Assembly (NCBI GenBank): GCA_023440975.1
Contig: JAEZRD010000026.1
Span: forward strand, 1-15,413
Direction of reading: 5' to 3'
Source of the DNA: Methanobacteriota archaeon
GTDB taxonomy: Archaea; Methanobacteriota; Methanobacteria; Methanobacteriales; Methanobacteriaceae
Length of the DNA: 15,413 bases
Part shown: positions 15,391-15,413 of the stretch, one piece after another
Position numbering within the stretch: position 1 is the stretch's first letter
Layout: each line of letters starts with the position of its first letter
Program-made: the position numbers and the translations under genes
The notes under the pieces: model-generated
Database searches by the model: none
Told to the model about the DNA's origin: nothing
Seen by the model: only the letters and a program-made list of their open reading frames with translations

Positions 15391-15413
15391 ATTAAACAAT
15401 ATTTGTATTATTA

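Noticed and set aside
1..15413. tRNA or other stable RNA genes and insertion sequences
   Set aside because: No G+C-rich islands, T-loop-like GGTTCGAATCC words, long terminal inverted repeats or transposase frames were seen. In such A/T-rich DNA a stable RNA should stand out.

Overview
The window looks like a very A+T-rich chromosomal segment (about a quarter to 30% G+C by eye) from a pseudomurein-walled methanogen of the order Methanobacteriales, most likely a Methanosphaera-like gut archaeon. The reasons are: a pseudomurein-binding-type repeat in a membrane-anchored protein; an Asn/Thr-rich beta-helix 'adhesin-like' surface protein; an Mth212/ExoIII-type nuclease; soluble multi-PAS and membrane PAS sensor kinases with the HisKA_2 module; archaeal box-A promoters; GGTGA-type ribosome-binding sites; and A-tract/T-tract terminators. 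The genus is inference. No tRNA, rRNA, CRISPR array, transposase or integrase was seen.

Layout. 1-4021 (minus): a soluble sensor histidine kinase of at least 1340 residues, cut by the left edge, with about ten PAS-like domains, eight of them in a regular ~375-bp tandem array. 4182-5344 (minus): a two-gene unit, a small SHOCT-like protein followed by a zinc-ribbon/TM/pseudomurein-binding protein. 5532-5846 (plus): a three-TM small membrane protein, convergent with an exodeoxyribonuclease III homologue (5879-6646, minus); the two share one A8/T8 terminator. 6881-7192 (plus): a zinc-ribbon membrane protein, then a possible 43-residue charged protein (7242-7373). 7494-9839 (minus): a secreted surface protein joining a beta-helix, Ig-like domains (two of them near-duplicates) and a C-terminal TIM-barrel glycoside-hydrolase-like domain. 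It has no usual start codon; the best start is ATT behind a strong Shine-Dalgarno, or else one base is missing from an A6 tract. 9958-15301 (minus): a tightly spaced three-gene unit: membrane sensor kinase, then the two halves of a heterodimeric ABC exporter, which carry complementary degenerate and consensus ATP sites.

How they fit together. Much of the region concerns the cell envelope and its surroundings: wall-binding protein, surface adhesin/hydrolase, exporter, membrane sensor. Two kinases with the same PAS_3-like/HisKA_2 C-terminal module sit at either end, and no response regulator is visible between them. The kinase-exporter unit suggests that a stimulus sensed at the membrane is linked to export of an unknown substrate. 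The most notable points are the kinase-exporter operon with its asymmetric ATPase, the surface protein's domain fusion and odd start, the wall-anchored zinc-ribbon protein, and a sharp change of codon style inside the second exporter gene near 11280.
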